Position numbers and translations under genes: made by a program
DNA from: Actinomycetes bacterium
GTDB lineage: Bacteria; Actinomycetota; Thermoleophilia; Gaiellales; Gaiellaceae
Direction of reading: 5' to 3'
Assembly: GCA_025350775.1 (NCBI GenBank)
Contig: JANXXF010000069.1
Location: 1-10,751, forward strand
Length of the DNA: 10,751 bases
The notes under the pieces: generated by a model
Seen by the model: the letters and a program-made list of their open reading frames with translations, nothing else
The model's database searches: none
What the model was told of the DNA's origin: nothing
In this document: positions 8,998 to 10,751 of the stretch, piece after piece
Numbering within the stretch: the stretch's first letter is position 1
How the letters are laid out: each line of letters begins with the position of its first letter

Positions 8998-10544
8998 CCA
9001 AGGCCTGGCAGGAGCTGCGCGCCGGCTTCCGTTGGAACCTGCCGGCGCAGTTCAACATCGGGGTCGACGTCACCGACGCGCAGCCCCCGACGGCGCCCGC
9101 CCTGCTCGTCACCGACGGCCGGCAGCTCACGAGGACAGTCACCTTCGGCGAGCTGGCCGAGCTCTCGAACCGCCTCGCCAACGCGCTCAGCGCGCTCGGG
9201 GTGGGCCGCGGCGACCGGGTCGGGATCGTCCTGCCCCAGCGCTTCGAGACAGCGTTCGTGCACGCAGGGATCTACAAGCTCGGCGCGGTCGCCGTGCCGC
9301 TGTCCACGCTGTTCGGCCCGGAGGCGCTCGAGTCGCGCCTGGGCGACTGCGACGCGCGCGCCGTGATCGGCGAGGCCGAGCCTCTGGAGCGCATCGCGGG
9401 CGCCGACATCCTGCGCATCGACGTCGACCGCGACCTGCCCCGCCTGTTGCAGGACGCCTCAGCGCGCTTTACCGCCGCCGCCACCACCCCCGACGACCCG
9501 GCGACCATCATCTACACCTCGGGCACGACCGGCCCGCCGAAGGGGGCGCTGCACGGGCATCGCGTGCTGCTCGGCCACCTGCCCGGGTTCGAGCTGCCGC
9601 AGGAGCACTTCCCGCAGGCCGGCGACGTCATCTGGACGCCGGCCGACTGGGCCTGGATCGGCGGGCTCTTCGACGTGCTGCTGCCGGCGCTCCATCACGG
9701 CCGGCCCGTCGTCGCCTTCCGCGCGCCCAAGTTCGACCCCGAGCAGGCATTCGACCTGGTCGAGCGGCTCGGCATCCGCAACCTCTTTGTGCCGCCGACG
9801 GCGCTGCGCATGATGCGGCAGGTCGAGCGCCCGCCGGTGGTAGTCCGCTCGGTCGCCAGCGGCGGCGAGTCGCTCGGAGCGGCCGTGCTGGAGTGGGGGG
9901 TCGAGCAGTTCGGGGTGATGATCAACGAGCTGTACGGCCAGACCGAGGCGAACCTGCTGGTCGGCAGCTGCTCGTCGTCATGGCCCACGCGGCCTGGCTC
10001 GCTGGGGCTGCCGTTCCCCGGGCACGACGTCCGGCTGATCGACGGCGAGATCTGCGTGCGCGTGGCCGGCGACCCCGTCGTCATGCTGGGCTACTGGAAC
10101 CGGCCCGAGGCGACGGCCGAGAAGATCCGCGACGGCTGGCTGCGCACCGGCGACATCGGCGAGCAGGACGACGACGGCTACCTGCGCTTCGTCGGTCGCG
10201 CCGACGATGTGATCATGAGCGGCGGCTACCGCATCGGGCCCACCGAGATCGAGGAGTGCCTGCAGCGGCACCCGGCGGTCGCGCTCGCCGCTGCGATCGG
10301 CGTGCCCGACGCGCTGCGCGGCGAGATCGTCAAGGCATTCGTCGTGCCCACCGCCGGCACCGTGCCTTCGGCCGGGCTGACCACGGAGCTGCAGGCGCTC
10401 GTGCGCAAGCGGCTCGCCGCCTACGAGTATCCTCGCGAGATCGAATTCGTCGACTCGCTGCCCCTGACAACCACCGGCAAGATCCGTCGCGGCGAGCTCC
10501 GGTCCGCCGACGCGGAGCGCCGGAGCAAGGAGCTCCCCGGATGA
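8994..10544 (+). CDS. AMP-forming acyl-CoA synthetase (acetyl-CoA/medium-chain synthetase type)
   Basis: The product is 516 residues with all adenylate-forming motifs intact: P-loop YTSGTTGPPKG at 174-184, ELYGQTE at 312-318, GWLRTGDIGEQDDDGY, the hinge GRADDVIMSGGYRIGPTEIE, and the catalytic Lys496 in TTTGKIRRGE. The opening (KAWQELRAGFRWNLPAQFNIG) is that of the medium-chain / propionyl-type synthetases and unlike the PaaK-like ligase upstream, so the two are not duplicates. It makes acyl-adenylate then acyl-CoA from a carboxylic acid in the cytoplasm. GTG 8994 overlaps the GMC stop by four bases; GGGGGAGGA directly abuts it, closer than ideal for initiation, so re-initiation is likely. With the other ligase gene broken, this enzyme may provide the CoA activation step. 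The acid it uses cannot be predicted; a short branched or hydroxylated acid fits the context. Confidence 0.9.
   Translation: MTKAWQELRAGFRWNLPAQFNIGVDVTDAQPPTAPALLVTDGRQLTRTVTFGELAELSNRLANALSALGVGRGDRVGIVLPQRFETAFVHAGIYKLGAVAVPLSTLFGPEALESRLGDCDARAVIGEAEPLERIAGADILRIDVDRDLPRLLQDASARFTAAATTPDDPATIIYTSGTTGPPKGALHGHRVLLGHLPGFELPQEHFPQAGDVIWTPADWAWIGGLFDVLLPALHHGRPVVAFRAPKFDPEQAFDLVERLGIRNLFVPPTALRMMRQVERPPVVVRSVASGGESLGAAVLEWGVEQFGVMINELYGQTEANLLVGSCSSSWPTRPGSLGLPFPGHDVRLIDGEICVRVAGDPVVMLGYWNRPEATAEKIRDGWLRTGDIGEQDDDGYLRFVGRADDVIMSGGYRIGPTEIEECLQRHPAVALAAAIGVPDALRGEIVKAFVVPTAGTVPSAGLTTELQALVRKRLAAYEYPREIEFVDSLPLTTTGKIRRGELRSADAERRSKELPG
10527..10532 (+). promoter_or_regulatory. Ribosome-binding site of the second cyclase gene
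   Basis: AAGGAG lies eight bases before the ATG at 10541, within the end of the synthetase gene, and supports that start. Confidence 0.75.
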
Positions 10545-10751
10545 CTGCCGACCCTGGCGTCGCGACCACCCTGCTCGGCCGCAAGGTGCGGCTGTACGAC
10601 CTCTCGCAGGAGGTCTCGCAGAACACGCAGGTGCACCCGCTGCACCCCCGCACCGAGGTGTACCCGTACGAGTCGCACGCCAACTCGGCGGCGGCGCTCG
10701 GCACCGGGTTCTCCTACCGGGCGAGCCTACTGGTCATGTCCGACCACGCCT
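10541..10751 (+). CDS. Second cyclase-family metal hydrolase, 3'-truncated by window edge
   Basis: Only the first 70 codons are present. The translation runs MTADPGVATTLLGRKVRLYDLSQ and ends with LLVMSDHA followed by a single T. The opening V-R-L-Y-D-L-S-Q is the family's first strand, and S-D-H-A is exactly where the metal-binding H-x-G/S-T-H-x-D signature begins, so the essential part lies just past the edge. It overlaps the synthetase stop by ATGA and has a good ribosome-binding site. It is clearly divergent from the cyclase at 5757-6470, with a different N-terminus, so it is more likely a second hydrolase with its own substrate than a recent copy. Confidence 0.75.
   Translation, partial: MTADPGVATTLLGRKVRLYDLSQEVSQNTQVHPLHPRTEVYPYESHANSAAALGTGFSYRASLLVMSDHA

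Overview
The window is very GC-rich (roughly 70% or more by eye), uses GTG as well as ATG starts, and packs its genes with 1-4 base overlaps. This suggests a high-GC actinobacterium. The gene styles would fit a soil lineage such as Thermoleophilia, but I cannot place it with certainty. No rRNA, tRNA, CRISPR array or transposase was seen.

Layout. (1) Bases 1-546 hold a GAF-domain protein on the + strand; its frame is open to the left edge, so it may be 5'-truncated. (2) Bases 574-2223 on the - strand encode a thiamine-diphosphate enzyme of the oxalyl-CoA decarboxylase / 2-hydroxyacyl-CoA lyase type. (3) Bases 2224-2372 form a divergent control region. (4) From 2373 to the right edge runs one tightly packed + strand operon: large and small subunits of a coenzyme-B12 acyl-CoA mutase, a PaaK-like acyl-CoA ligase broken by an in-frame TAG, a cyclase-family metal hydrolase, a SAM methyltransferase, a GMC flavin oxidoreductase, a second, intact acyl-CoA synthetase, and the start of a second cyclase-family hydrolase.

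The most informative protein is the mutase. At the substrate-contact positions it carries Ile (where methylmalonyl-CoA mutase has Tyr89) and Asp (where that enzyme has Ala116). These are the two residues that mark bacterial 2-hydroxyisobutyryl-CoA mutase (HcmA Ile90/Asp117). The large subunit, B12 subunit and PaaK-like ligase match the known hcmA-hcmB-hcl set. The divergent lyase resembles the other known bacterial route for 2-hydroxyisobutyryl-CoA, cleavage to a ketone plus formyl-CoA. The locus therefore appears to hold both branches of tertiary 2-hydroxyacyl-CoA breakdown: carbon-skeleton rearrangement and C-C cleavage.

The inferred flow is as follows. The GMC oxidoreductase oxidises an alcohol, a CoA ligase activates the resulting 2-hydroxy acid, and the mutase and/or lyase process the thioester. 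The two cyclase-family hydrolases and the methyltransferase point to a larger or ring/ester/amide-containing parent compound than 2-hydroxyisobutyrate itself. The dedicated ligase is broken, so the second synthetase (8994-10544) may supply activation, unless the TAG is a sequencing error.
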